From Bacteroidales bacterium (GTDB lineage Bacteria > Bacteroidota > Bacteroidia > Bacteroidales > Tenuifilaceae), in the NCBI GenBank assembly GCA_003818205.1, contig RPRQ01000020.1:1-64000 (forward strand): a DNA stretch of 64,000 nucleotides, in the 5' to 3' direction. The translations under genes and the position numbers were made by a program. Each line of letters opens with the position of its first letter. The stretch's first letter is position 1. The notes beneath the pieces were generated by a model. That model was not told where the DNA came from. It made no database searches and saw only the letters and a program-made list of their open reading frames with translations. Shown one piece after another: positions 24,615 through 33,482 of the stretch.

Positions 24615-26990
24615 ATGAAAAGTATGCCTGAGTCGAAACATAATCAGGTTGATGAGATAATTAAATTAAAAGCTGAACTAGAGGCTGTTAAAAGCGAGTT
24701 TAAGCTGTTAAGGGATATTGCAGAAAGCAGTGAGGGCTGCATTTATATTGTTCAAGATTTTAGAATAGTATTCAATAATCCAAGTTTCTGTAACCTTACC
24801 GGTTATACTGCTAATGAGATTAAGGTTATCAACTTCATCGATATTGTTCACCCCAACGATAAAAAGCTAATTAAACTTTTGTTTAGAGGTAATTATCAGG
24901 AGATTCGTCAGAAACAATCGAGTAGCTATACTTTTAGAATTCTAACCAAGAACGGTAACCTAAAGTGGCTTAAATCTCATGTATCGGTTATTGAGTGGGA
25001 GGGTAAGCCTGCGCTGCTCGATTCATGCTTCGACATATCCTTACAAAAGGAGACGGAATCGAAGCTGATCGAGGAAGAGCAGAATTTTAGGCTGCTGGTG
25101 AATACTTTCGACGATTTCGTTTTTATCCTAAACAATAAGGGGAATATTATTCAAACCAATCAATCGGTGATTGATATTTTGGGCTATAGGGAGCATGAAC
25201 TGCTACTTAAACCTTTTGAATACATGATTGTGTCGTATTCGAATATCGATATTAGTAGCATTATAAAAAGCGTAAATAAGAATCGCAAGGAGAGCTTTTC
25301 ATCCATTCTGCTGACAAAAAAACAGAGCCGAATACCTACTGAAACAAGAATGTTTAAGGGGGTTTGGAGCGGAAAGGATGTGATATTTGTAATTTGTCAG
25401 GATATTACCCAAAAAATTAAAGCTGAAAGCGCAATCAAAATATCGGAAGAAAAATTCTCGAAGGCGTTTAATACAAGAGCTGTGATTATGGCTATTACTA
25501 CGTTTGAAGAGGGTCGATATATTGATGTGAATGAGGCATACCTCCAGGCAACAGGCTTGAAGCGTGAAAAAGTGATAGGGCGTACTTCAAAAGAGGTTAA
25601 AATTTTTAAAAACCCTAATACTTGGAAAACCCTTATCGGTCAGATTGTTGAATTGGGTACGCTATCGGAGCGGGAGGTACAGATTAAGAATACGAAGGGG
25701 GATGTTCTTATCTGCCTATTCTCGGCAGAGGAGATTAATATTCAAGGTGTAAAGTGCTTATTGATTGTAATGAGCGACATAACGCAGCGAAAGCAGGTGG
25801 AACAAGAGCTCATTCAGGCTAAAACCATAGCCGAAGAGGCGAGCAAAGCGAAAGAGCAGTTCCTTTCCACCATGAGCCACGAGATTCGTACTCCGATGAA
25901 TGCTGTAATTGGTATGACAAACCTTTTACTTCAAGAAAACCCTAAACCCGATCAATTGCAGAATCTAAGCGCGTTAAAGTTTTCAGCCGAATCACTCCTA
26001 ACGCTTTTAAACGATATTCTCGATTTCAGTAAGATTGAAGCAGGAAAAATCGGATTAGTTAAGGAGGTCATAAACCTAAAACAGATTTGCGAAGGTTTAA
26101 GGAATAGCTACGACTTGATAGCGAAAAACAAAGGGATAAAGTTGGTTAGCGATGTCGATAACCATATTCCTATTAATCTTGTTGGTGATCCCGTAAGAAT
26201 TAATCAGGTGCTGACCAATCTTTTAGGTAATGCGCTAAAGTTTACCGAAAAGGGAAAGATCACTCTTTCGATAAAGCTTGAAAAGGACCATAAAGAGAGC
26301 TCATCGATACTATTTGCTATTTCCGATACAGGTATAGGGATACATAAGGAAAAGCAGGGTATTATTTTTAAAGAATTTACCCAAGCAAATGCCGAAACAA
26401 CAAGAAAATATGGTGGTACAGGGTTAGGTTTAGCCATTTCGCAACGAATTGTAAAAGCCCTTGGCGGTGCAATAAAGGTGAATAGTAAGTTCGGTGAAGG
26501 GTCGAATTTTTACTTCTCTCTTCAATTCCCAAAAAGAGATATACCGGTTGAAGAGCCCTATGGCCTGGCAAAGCAGAGTGAAGAAATTGTGTTTACTAAA
26601 ACATATCGAATACTCATCGTAGAGGATAACGAAATTAATAAGATAATTGCTGAGAAGTTCCTTACCAAATGGGGTATGGAGGTGGAACATGCTGAAAATG
26701 GGCAGATTGCATTAGAAATGCATCGGGAAATGGATTTTGATTTAATCCTCATGGACCTTGAGATGCCTATTATGAGCGGTTATGAGGCAACCACGGTTAT
26801 TCGGCAGATGAGCGAAAGCAAGAAAAGAAATATCCCGATTATTGCCCTTACGGCATCGGTGATGCTTGACGTTCAGAAAAAAATATTTAACCTCGGAATG
26901 AACGATTTTATCCTAAAACCGTTTATACCCAACGAGCTCAGGAAAAAATTGGCTCATCACCTCGAAAAGGGTGAGATGTCGAACTTATAA
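24615..26990 (+). CDS. cytoplasmic hybrid histidine kinase, PAS-PAS-PAS-HisKA-HATPase-REC
   Basis: A 791-residue hybrid sensor without membrane segments. A short coiled coil (about 9-35) leads to three PAS domains (about 36-145, 155-268, 275-392; for example VFNNPSFCNLTGYTANEI), each followed by a PAC-like end such as FDISLQKETESK and SDITQRKQVEQEL. The HisKA domain has phospho-acceptor His422 (TMSHEIRTPMNAVIG), the HATPase_c domain has the N box (NLLGNALKFTEKG), G1 (ISDTGIGI) and G2 (YGGTGLGLAISQRIV), and the receiver domain has Asp714 in LILMDLEMP with KPF near the end. No HTH or HPt is attached, so output must pass to another protein. The next gene encodes a secreted Cys-His protein 17 bp away. 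Confidence 0.95.
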   Translation: MKSMPESKHNQVDEIIKLKAELEAVKSEFKLLRDIAESSEGCIYIVQDFRIVFNNPSFCNLTGYTANEIKVINFIDIVHPNDKKLIKLLFRGNYQEIRQKQSSSYTFRILTKNGNLKWLKSHVSVIEWEGKPALLDSCFDISLQKETESKLIEEEQNFRLLVNTFDDFVFILNNKGNIIQTNQSVIDILGYREHELLLKPFEYMIVSYSNIDISSIIKSVNKNRKESFSSILLTKKQSRIPTETRMFKGVWSGKDVIFVICQDITQKIKAESAIKISEEKFSKAFNTRAVIMAITTFEEGRYIDVNEAYLQATGLKREKVIGRTSKEVKIFKNPNTWKTLIGQIVELGTLSEREVQIKNTKGDVLICLFSAEEINIQGVKCLLIVMSDITQRKQVEQELIQAKTIAEEASKAKEQFLSTMSHEIRTPMNAVIGMTNLLLQENPKPDQLQNLSALKFSAESLLTLLNDILDFSKIEAGKIGLVKEVINLKQICEGLRNSYDLIAKNKGIKLVSDVDNHIPINLVGDPVRINQVLTNLLGNALKFTEKGKITLSIKLEKDHKESSSILFAISDTGIGIHKEKQGIIFKEFTQANAETTRKYGGTGLGLAISQRIVKALGGAIKVNSKFGEGSNFYFSLQFPKRDIPVEEPYGLAKQSEEIVFTKTYRILIVEDNEINKIIAEKFLTKWGMEVEHAENGQIALEMHREMDFDLILMDLEMPIMSGYEATTVIRQMSESKKRNIPIIALTASVMLDVQKKIFNLGMNDFILKPFIPNELRKKLAHHLEKGEMSNL

Positions 26991-27007
26991 TCTTAAATAG
27001 AATAATC

Positions 27008-27502
27008 ATGAAAATAAGTAGTAGTGTTGCTAAACAGTTTTTATTATCATCATTCCTTTTGTTAGGAATTGCAGGTTTCTCGCAGGATAGCGTACCAGCC
27101 TTAAATAGAGAGGTAATTGAATTCGTTAAAACAACCATTGGGAAAAAGGTTGATAGGGGAGAGTGCTGGGATTTGGCAAACAAAGCCCTAACATTGATAA
27201 AAGCCGATTGGGATTTGCAGTATAAGTACGGTAAACTTGTGAATCATAAAAAGGAAACGGTTTATCCTGGCGATATTATTCAGTTCGAGGGGGTTAAGGT
27301 AAAATACAAGAAAGGGAATACCACCTATACCGAGAGTATGGAGCACCATACAGCAATAGTCTATAGGGTGATTGATAAGGGAGTATTTGAATTAGCTCAT
27401 CAAAATACGGGCTTTTCGGGACGAAAAGTTGGACTGAGTACGCTTGATATTAGCACTATTATCAAAGGGAAGATGAGTATTTATAGACCAGTAAAGAAAT
27501 AG
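27008..27502 (+). CDS. secreted protein with cysteine-peptidase-like Cys-His motif
   Basis: A 164-residue protein with a signal peptide (about 1-26, ending GFSQD). The mature domain has Cys53 at the start of a helix (RGECWDLANKAL), a strand-loop DIIQFEGVKV, His113-His114 in MEHHTAIVYRV and His131-Gln-Asn in LAHQNTGF. This order (Cys-helix, then His before a beta strand, then a polar residue) is that of NlpC/P60-CHAP-like papain folds and of the small bacterial domains related to the BBC1/AIM3 cysteine-proteinase fold. I infer an extracytoplasmic hydrolase or binding domain; the substrate is unknown. Followed after 24 bp by a TlpA-like protein, with the hybrid kinase just upstream, all in one direction. 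Confidence 0.6.
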   Translation: MKISSSVAKQFLLSSFLLLGIAGFSQDSVPALNREVIEFVKTTIGKKVDRGECWDLANKALTLIKADWDLQYKYGKLVNHKKETVYPGDIIQFEGVKVKYKKGNTTYTESMEHHTAIVYRVIDKGVFELAHQNTGFSGRKVGLSTLDISTIIKGKMSIYRPVKK

Positions 27503-27526
27503 TAATAATCCTTTAACAGTAGGTCG

Positions 27527-28888
27527 ATGTTAAAAATTCGGTTTCTTGTTTTTGCTTTATTAATATTCAATCAAACCGTTAAATCACAGGTCGATATTCA
27601 GATTTTTGTAAAGCAATCGCATACAAAGCTGGCAAAATTGTTTTTTCACGATCAATCAGGTTTTGTAGTTGACTCATCTTTGCCTTCATCGCCAGGGTTA
27701 TACAAATTCAACCTCCCTAAAAGCTATAAGCAGGGACTATATCGGTTAACTTTAGGAAAAAATATTAGCGTTGATTTTATAGTTGCCTCTGAACCAAGAA
27801 TATCGCTTGAAACGGTTGTGTTTGCTGCTGAAGATAGCATTAAGTCAATAGAGTCGAAGGAGAATGAGGTGTTTTTTCAATACCAAAGGATAAAAAAGAG
27901 GTTGTCGCAAAAGATATGGCTGCTAAACTCTCTTATCGATTATTACCCCGATAGCTCATTATTCTATAAGTATCTTAATAATGAGCAAGCTGTTGCTCAA
28001 ATTGAATTGTTTAATGCTGCAAGGAGCTTAGCTTTAAGTAACCCTAATCTTTTTACATCCAATTTAATTCTGCTCGAAGCAAGACCAATACCATCAACAG
28101 GGCTAGAATTGAATGGGAAAAAGCTCTTCATTAAACAAAATTGGTGGCTTAATTGTAATCTCAGCGATATCAGGTTTGTAAATTCTCTAGCATTGGAATC
28201 CAAGGTGTGGGGGTTTATAGAACTTTTCATTGACATGGGTTATGATAAGGAGCAACAGGATTCATCCTTTATTGCAGGGGTTAAAACTATAATGAACCTA
28301 AACGCTGAACCCGCCATAAAAAGTTATTTAAGGAGTATTCTTTTTAAAAACTATATAGATTCTGATTACGATGAGGTAACAAAATTTATATTCGAAACGT
28401 CATTTGATGGTTTACCATCCATAAACCTATCCCCTGAAGAAAAAGAAAGCTATAGGATTCTGCAAAGCAATAGTGTTGGTTCAAAAGCTAAAAATTTTAC
28501 ACTAAATACTTTCGGAGAACCTAAGATAAAACTATCAAAAATAAGTGTTCCATATAAACTGCTGGTTTTTTGGTCGTTGTGGTGCCCTCATTGTACAGAG
28601 TTGCTTCCCGAACTTTACAATACCTACCAAAAGTTCAAGTTAAAGGGGTTCGAAGTAGTTAATGTATGCATTGACGATGAACAGGAGGGATGGAAACGAT
28701 TTGTATATGAAAAGAGGTTTAGCTGGATTGATGCCATTGAACCCGATAATGGAGAGAATAAAATAATTAAGGAGTTTAATGTTGATGGAACGCCTAAACT
28801 TTTTCTGTTGGATAAAGACTTGACCATTATTTCTCGACCTACAAATGTGAAACAACTTGAGGCAAAGTTGAAACAGCTTTTAAAGTAG
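27527..28888 (+). CDS. TlpA/ResA-like periplasmic thioredoxin-fold protein
   Basis: A 453-residue protein with a signal peptide (about 1-20), an N-terminal beta-rich plus helical region (about 21-310) like those of Bacteroidota TlpA-family proteins with DUF4369-type extensions, and a C-terminal thioredoxin-like domain (about 318-453). The redox motif is W-C353-P-H-C356 (LWCPHCTELLPEL), followed by VVNVCIDD and the cis-Pro loop DGTP423KLFLLDKD. It would reduce or isomerise disulfides of exported proteins. Complete. It could be co-transcribed with the Cys-His protein before it, whose active Cys might be its client; that is only a guess from order. Confidence 0.85.
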   Translation: MLKIRFLVFALLIFNQTVKSQVDIQIFVKQSHTKLAKLFFHDQSGFVVDSSLPSSPGLYKFNLPKSYKQGLYRLTLGKNISVDFIVASEPRISLETVVFAAEDSIKSIESKENEVFFQYQRIKKRLSQKIWLLNSLIDYYPDSSLFYKYLNNEQAVAQIELFNAARSLALSNPNLFTSNLILLEARPIPSTGLELNGKKLFIKQNWWLNCNLSDIRFVNSLALESKVWGFIELFIDMGYDKEQQDSSFIAGVKTIMNLNAEPAIKSYLRSILFKNYIDSDYDEVTKFIFETSFDGLPSINLSPEEKESYRILQSNSVGSKAKNFTLNTFGEPKIKLSKISVPYKLLVFWSLWCPHCTELLPELYNTYQKFKLKGFEVVNVCIDDEQEGWKRFVYEKRFSWIDAIEPDNGENKIIKEFNVDGTPKLFLLDKDLTIISRPTNVKQLEAKLKQLLK

Positions 28889-29080
28889 AGTAATTGTGAT
28901 TGGAACGCCGATTAAACTGATGCTAGCTACGCTGATTAATACAGATTTTTTTCATTTTGAGTTATTGGTCAATGATTTATTACCGTATTAGCTCACAATC
29001 CATTTCTACAATGCTCCCATTATTGAACTTCAAATCTTAAACTTAGCATAACACCAATTCAGTTCGTAAATTGAAATTCT

Positions 29081-29288
29081 GTAACTATTCAGCAGTAAAA
29101 GGAATGAAGAAAAACCACAGAGACACTGACCTGCCGGTAGGCAGGGTAGGCAGGAAGCACAGAGAATTTATTAGAACTAAAACTCATACAATCTTTTTGT
29201 ACGCTACAAAAGATCTTATCAAGATTATTATTTGGAGGTCAATGAATCAAATCTCTGTGATCTCTGTGTCTCCGTGGTGAATAGTTAC
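29081..29288. repeat. MITE-like inverted-repeat element, copy 1
   Basis: Outer arms GTAACTATTCA (29081-29091) and TGAATAGTTAC (29278-29288), inner arms CCACAGAGACAC (29115-29126) and GTGTCTCCGTGG (29266-29277, one mismatch). The loop carries the hairpin CCTGCCGGTAGGCAGG (about 29130-29145). No coding potential: a short open frame through it is made of repeat sequence. It fills most of the 444-bp gap between the TlpA-like gene and dedA; the remaining 5' part (28889-29080) shows nothing I can name. Confidence 0.75.
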
Positions 29289-29332
29289 GAAATTCTTGGT
29301 TATATTTGTCAACTCAATAAAATTAGCTGATT

Positions 29333-29950
29333 ATGATGGATATTTTTCAACCTATTATTGATTGGTATATGGCCAATATGAATTACCTAACAATTTTTAT
29401 TTTAATGGCCATCGAGAGTTCATTTATTCCTTTTCCTTCTGAAGTTGTGATTCCCCCTGCCGCATGGAAGGCTGCTCAGGGCGATTTGAATTTTTGGTTG
29501 GTTATATTCTTCGGAACCTTGGGGGCTTTAATTGGTGCATTATTCAACTACTATATTGCTAAGTATTTGGGTCAGAAATTGATATATGCTTTTGCCGATA
29601 CTCGTTTTGCGCATTTGTGTATGATAGATAGAAGTAAGGTAGAGAAAGCGGAACAATACTTTGCTGAAAATGGTAAATCGTCAACATTAGTTGGTCGGTT
29701 GATACCTGTAATACGCCAGCTCATTTCAATCCCTGCTGGTTTAGCGTCAATGCCGCTTAAAATCTTTATTATATATACTGTAATTGGAGCAGCTGCATGG
29801 AACCTAATTTTAGCCCTAATGGGTTACTATTTATATTCTCAGAAGGCTTTGCTTGAAACGTACTATTCCGAATTGTCCTGGATTATGATAATCCTAGGGG
29901 TTGGCTTTATCTTATATCTTATTTATAAAGCAAGGAAAAAGAAGGATTGA
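29333..29950 (+). CDS. DedA family membrane protein
   Basis: A 205-residue integral membrane protein of the DedA/SNARE-associated family, needed in other bacteria for membrane potential and undecaprenyl-phosphate or phospholipid flipping. Seen: the acidic and proline motif ESSFIPFPSEVVIPPAAW (about 25-42), the central F-[F/Y]-G-T-x-G...G motif (FFGTLGALIGALFNYYIAKYLG), and the basic motif GRLIPVIRQLISIPAG (about 124-139) with the conserved Arg residues. Two re-entrant loops and at least three helices, charged tail KARKKKD. Single gene with its own terminator. Confidence 0.93.
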   Translation: MMDIFQPIIDWYMANMNYLTIFILMAIESSFIPFPSEVVIPPAAWKAAQGDLNFWLVIFFGTLGALIGALFNYYIAKYLGQKLIYAFADTRFAHLCMIDRSKVEKAEQYFAENGKSSTLVGRLIPVIRQLISIPAGLASMPLKIFIIYTVIGAAAWNLILALMGYYLYSQKALLETYYSELSWIMIILGVGFILYLIYKARKKKD

Positions 29951-29971
29951 TAGAAGTAATACCTAATAAAT

Positions 29972-30009
29972 AAGCCTAGCAAACTATTATTTGCTAGGCT
30001 TTTCTTTTT
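29972..30009 (+). terminator. terminator after dedA
   Basis: Twelve-bp stem AAGCCTAGCAAA (29972-29983) with TTTGCTAGGCTT (29990-30001), 6-nt loop and a T-rich tail (TTTCTTTTT). Confidence 0.9.
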
Positions 30010-30072
30010 GCATTAAACTTTTCAATTGGATTGTCATCATAGGTTAAACCAAACCCAATTAGACCTATAAAT

Positions 30073-31707
30073 ATGAGAGTTATTTCATTTTTTACAAGAA
30101 CAGTTATTATAATGACTGTTTCACTTATGTTTGCTTTCCCCTATAATGCTTTTTGTCAAAAACCCGAACTAGACGAGGATGGAATTCCTCTAAACTGCAC
30201 AAGCATTATGGTGGGACGTTTGGCCACAACCGATGGTACAGTAATCACAAGCCATAGCTGCGATGGCAGGTACAGAACTTGGCTAAATATTGTACCACAT
30301 AAAAAACATAAAGAGGGTTCAAAACGGAAAATATTCTGGGGAACTATATTCACCGAAAGTATCTATGACTCAACCCGGGTTAAAATGAAAGGTGAAATAC
30401 CTCAGGTTGCTGAAACATTCTCTTTCTTAAATGTTGCATATCCTTGCTTGAATGAAAAGCAGCTTGCCATTGGCGAAACCACCACAATGGGTAAAGACAC
30501 GCTTCACAATGATAAAGGATTATTTGTTATTGAAGAACTTGGTCAAATTGTTCTTGAGCGTTGCACAACTGCTCGTCAGGCGATTAAGTTGATGGGTACA
30601 TTGATTAAGGAGTATGGTTATGGTGATTACGGTGAATGTTTGACTATTGCTGATAAGAAGGAGGTATGGCAGTTCGAGGTTTTTGGTGAAGGACTCGATA
30701 AGATAGGTGGCGTTTGGGCTGCTCAGCGAGTTCCCGATGACCATGTTGGTATATCGGCGAATATCCCAAGGATTGGTATTTTAAAGCTTGATAATCCCGA
30801 TTTTTATATGGCATCGGAGAATGTTTTTGATGTTGCTAAGAAGTTAAAACTATGGGATGGCGTTGAGCCATTTAAGTTCTGGAAAGCATACGGTGCAAAG
30901 AAACCATTTGGGATTAGGGATTACTTTGTGCTAAATGCGGTTGCACCATCGCTCGGATTGAAGTATGATGTAGAAGAGCTACCATTCTCAGTTAAGCCCG
31001 ATAAACTTGTTTCGGTAAGGGATGTGTTTGCGTTGTACAGAACAACCTTTGAGAACTCAAAGTACGATATGACTAAAAACCTTAGGGTTAAGGTTAAGAA
31101 AAAGAACGATAAAGGGGTTGAGGTTGAGGATACCATTCTTAGCCCAATTGCCAACCCTTGGATGAGCATAGATTTAAGAAATTTGATCAATACGCTAAAG
31201 CCTGAAACCATCGAAAGACAAAGAACTGTTGCTATTACGGGCTGTTCCTATTCACAGGTTATTCAGGTAAGCGATAAGTATCCCGATGAGATTGGTGGAA
31301 TTTCATGGTTCTCGTTCGATAACCCTGCACAAAGTCCACGAATCCCTATTTTTTCTGGTACATTGAGTTTGCCGCAAAGTTTCGAATTCTCAATGCAAAG
31401 CAGATATAGGTACGATGCAGCAGGATGGTGGTTTAGAGAGGCAAATAGGTTATCGACAGTGCGTTGGAGTGAGGGTCGTAAGCTGATTGAGAGTGCCGTT
31501 GCCGATTTTGAGAATAAAGCCTTCGACGAGGTTCCTTTTATTCAGAAAAGAGCTTTGGAACTATATAAATCAGGCGAGAAAGGAAAAGAGTTTGAAAAGT
31601 ATCGTGAGTATTTAACCGATTATACAAAGACATTCTCCTATAGTACTATGTACAAATGGCGTGAATTATCGAACATCTTTTGGCAGATGTACGGTAGGGG
31701 ATTTTAG
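30073..31707 (+). CDS. secreted C69 family dipeptidase
   Basis: An Ntn-hydrolase of peptidase family C69 (PepD/dipeptidase A type), 544 residues. A signal peptide (about 1-28, ending AFCQ) and a short pro-segment precede Cys42 in LNCTSIMVGRLATTDGTVI, the expected N-terminal nucleophile after processing. Other family motifs are GEITTMGKD-like (AIGETTTMGKDTL), RCTTARQAIKLMGTLI and DYGECLTIADKKEVWQFEV. The presence of a leader and pro-segment means it acts in the periplasm or outside and probably matures by cleavage before Cys42. Own transcription unit with a following terminator. Confidence 0.9.
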   Translation: MRVISFFTRTVIIMTVSLMFAFPYNAFCQKPELDEDGIPLNCTSIMVGRLATTDGTVITSHSCDGRYRTWLNIVPHKKHKEGSKRKIFWGTIFTESIYDSTRVKMKGEIPQVAETFSFLNVAYPCLNEKQLAIGETTTMGKDTLHNDKGLFVIEELGQIVLERCTTARQAIKLMGTLIKEYGYGDYGECLTIADKKEVWQFEVFGEGLDKIGGVWAAQRVPDDHVGISANIPRIGILKLDNPDFYMASENVFDVAKKLKLWDGVEPFKFWKAYGAKKPFGIRDYFVLNAVAPSLGLKYDVEELPFSVKPDKLVSVRDVFALYRTTFENSKYDMTKNLRVKVKKKNDKGVEVEDTILSPIANPWMSIDLRNLINTLKPETIERQRTVAITGCSYSQVIQVSDKYPDEIGGISWFSFDNPAQSPRIPIFSGTLSLPQSFEFSMQSRYRYDAAGWWFREANRLSTVRWSEGRKLIESAVADFENKAFDEVPFIQKRALELYKSGEKGKEFEKYREYLTDYTKTFSYSTMYKWRELSNIFWQMYGRGF

Positions 31708-31735
31708 GTGCAAGTAGTTTATAATATTTAGGTGT

Positions 31736-31774
31736 AATCACCCTATCCGTTCATATGAGGATAGGGTGATTTTA
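31736..31774 (+). terminator. terminator after the C69 dipeptidase gene
   Basis: Thirteen-bp perfect stem AATCACCCTATCC (31736-31748) with GGATAGGGTGATT (31759-31771), 10-nt loop, short T tail. Confidence 0.8.
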
Positions 31775-31870
31775 ATTAACGTCAGTTCGGTGTGAAAAAT
31801 AAATTAAGTAACAAAATAGTAATGATTTATCTTATTGGTATAAACGGAATGATGTAAATAGTGGAAAATT

Positions 31871-31912
31871 GCCTGCCTGTCGCCTGCCTGCCGGTAGGCA
31901 GGGCAGACAGGG
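31871..31912. repeat. GC-rich palindromic repeat (CTGCCTGCCGGTAGGCAGG family)
   Basis: A GC-rich island in an AT-rich gap: the core CCTGCCTGCCGGTAGGCAGG is flanked by CCTGTC and GACAGG-like arms, giving one long hairpin. The same core lies at 29130 and 58842 and in worn form at 18714. The rest of the gap (31775-32026) shows nothing else. Confidence 0.8.
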
Positions 31913-32026
31913 AAGAAAAAGGTTAGAAGAAACCCCAATATTCCATTCTTCCAAAAACAGATTATTTCTTCTAATGTATTAATAAACAGTAAAATAACTA
32001 GTTCTCTTATATCGAATTCACGTTAA

Positions 32027-33256
32027 TTACCATTTTTTAATGGTTGCTGCTTTATTGCATTTACTATAGAGCAATTCTTGTGCTTTGAAGTTTCCGAGCT
32101 TAGAAGCTTCTTCCCAATCACGGCATGCCTTATCCTTTTCGTTTTGGTTAATTCTTGCAATGCCTCGTTGATAATAAGAATCCGATAGTTTATAGCCCTT
32201 TTTAATTGCAATATCTAAATCGGTTTCGGCAACTTTATAGTTCTCGGTCTTGATATAGGCAACACCCCTGTAGTAATAATATTCGGCCTCGTTAGGATTT
32301 GTTTTAATGAGTTTACCTAAGCTGAATAGGGCATCGACATAGCTGCCATTCTCAATGGCGATTAAGACTAATTGAAAGGATGCTTCGGAATTGGAAGGGT
32401 AGAATGATAAGTAGTAGCTTATATCATCGTAGGCTTGATTATACTGCTTGTTTTTAAAGAAAGCTTCGGCTCTTGTTCTATAGTACTTAGGATCGCCTCC
32501 TGATAGGGCAATGGATTTGGTGAGGTCTTTGATAGCTGAGCTGTATTTCTCCTGTGCAATATATACATCAGCTCTTTGGGCTATATATTGATGATTTTTT
32601 TTGCTTTTATTTATCGCAGCGGAAAAGTCGTCAATTGCACTTCTGTAACTTCCTAGGCCATGGAATGCCCTTGCTCGAAGAGCAAGTAGTTGAGGTCGGG
32701 GTTTGCTTCCCTTTAATCGAGGGTTAAGCAAATCTAATACTTCTTCCCAGCTCTGATTGTTAAGCCCATATTCTGCATCAGATATCAATTTTTCAAGAGG
32801 AGAATACCATTCCTTGCTCCATATCTTTTTCCATTGATACGATTTTGAGGCTTTATCGAATGTAGGTTCAAGATTAATTTCACCCTCACTTATCTTTTCG
32901 CTTTGACCTAAGTAGGTTCTTAACCATGCAAATCCTGAGGTAGTATCGCCTTTAATGCAGTAGATTTTTGAAAGTGCAAATGCTGATGAATTCTTTTTAA
33001 GCTTATCGGACTTTAAAAGAGATTCAAGCGCATTCTCATAATCTCCTTGTTGGTATTGAATTTCACCTTTCCTAAGCCAAAAGGAATAATTCTTCTCTTT
33101 TTGAATTATGCACGAATCAATATATTGTAAGGCAACACGATATTCCCCTTTTTCAAATGCCGCTAGCGACCGATACCAACACTCGGGCATCTGCTGTGCC
33201 TGAGAGGATGTAAATGCAATTAATAATGAAAAAATAAGAGAATGTCTTCTAAACAT
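32027..33256 (-). CDS. secreted tetratricopeptide-repeat protein
   Basis: A 409-residue protein with a signal peptide (about 1-20, ending SSQAQQ) followed by TPR units almost to the end: clear ones include KGEYRVALQYIDSCI, YSFWLRKGEIQYQQGDYENALESL, QYIAQRADVYIAQEKYSSAIKDL, PKYYRTRAEAFFKNKQYNQAYDD, AEYYYYRGVAYIKTENYKVAETDL and DSYYQRGIARINQNEKDKACRDW (each quoted in part from the reading). The last unit has the SEL1/TPR-like CRDWEEASKLGN motif common in Bacteroidota. It is a protein-interaction scaffold in the periplasm; partner unknown. Single gene. Confidence 0.85.
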   Translation of the reverse strand: MFRRHSLIFSLLIAFTSSQAQQMPECWYRSLAAFEKGEYRVALQYIDSCIIQKEKNYSFWLRKGEIQYQQGDYENALESLLKSDKLKKNSSAFALSKIYCIKGDTTSGFAWLRTYLGQSEKISEGEINLEPTFDKASKSYQWKKIWSKEWYSPLEKLISDAEYGLNNQSWEEVLDLLNPRLKGSKPRPQLLALRARAFHGLGSYRSAIDDFSAAINKSKKNHQYIAQRADVYIAQEKYSSAIKDLTKSIALSGGDPKYYRTRAEAFFKNKQYNQAYDDISYYLSFYPSNSEASFQLVLIAIENGSYVDALFSLGKLIKTNPNEAEYYYYRGVAYIKTENYKVAETDLDIAIKKGYKLSDSYYQRGIARINQNEKDKACRDWEEASKLGNFKAQELLYSKCNKAATIKKW

Positions 33257-33314
33257 TTATAATTCAATTTTTTATTGATATGCTTTGGTCCATTTATCCA
33301 CTTTTATATGTGTC

Positions 33315-33427
33315 ACCCCTTCGGGGTATAAAATATAGAAATCTTCTTTTCTACAATAATATCACCCCTATGGGGTTTTTATTGTTGTGTTTATTCCTAT
33401 TCTACCAATATTTCATGCCTACGGCAT
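33315..33427. repeat. three 13-bp GC hairpins spaced about 50 bp
   Basis: ACCCCTTCGGGGT (33315-33327), ACCCCTATGGGGT (33364-33376) and ATGCCTACGGCAT (33415-33427), each a 5-bp stem with a 3-nt loop, starting 49 and 51 bp apart and set in very AT-rich DNA. The pattern resembles intergenic dispersed repeats of Bacteroidota. They lie between the divergently placed TPR gene and the 3' end of pyk. Confidence 0.7.
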
Positions 33428-33482
33428 TATATTTTTTAGCAATTGTTATAAATTCTCATCTCTCACCTCTCATCTCTGTCAA

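Noticed and set aside
29071-29280. Open frame of 69 codons through the 29.1-kb repeat
   Set aside because: It is made of the inverted-repeat element and the CTGCC hairpin, has no protein-like composition and is not preceded by a promoter of its own.
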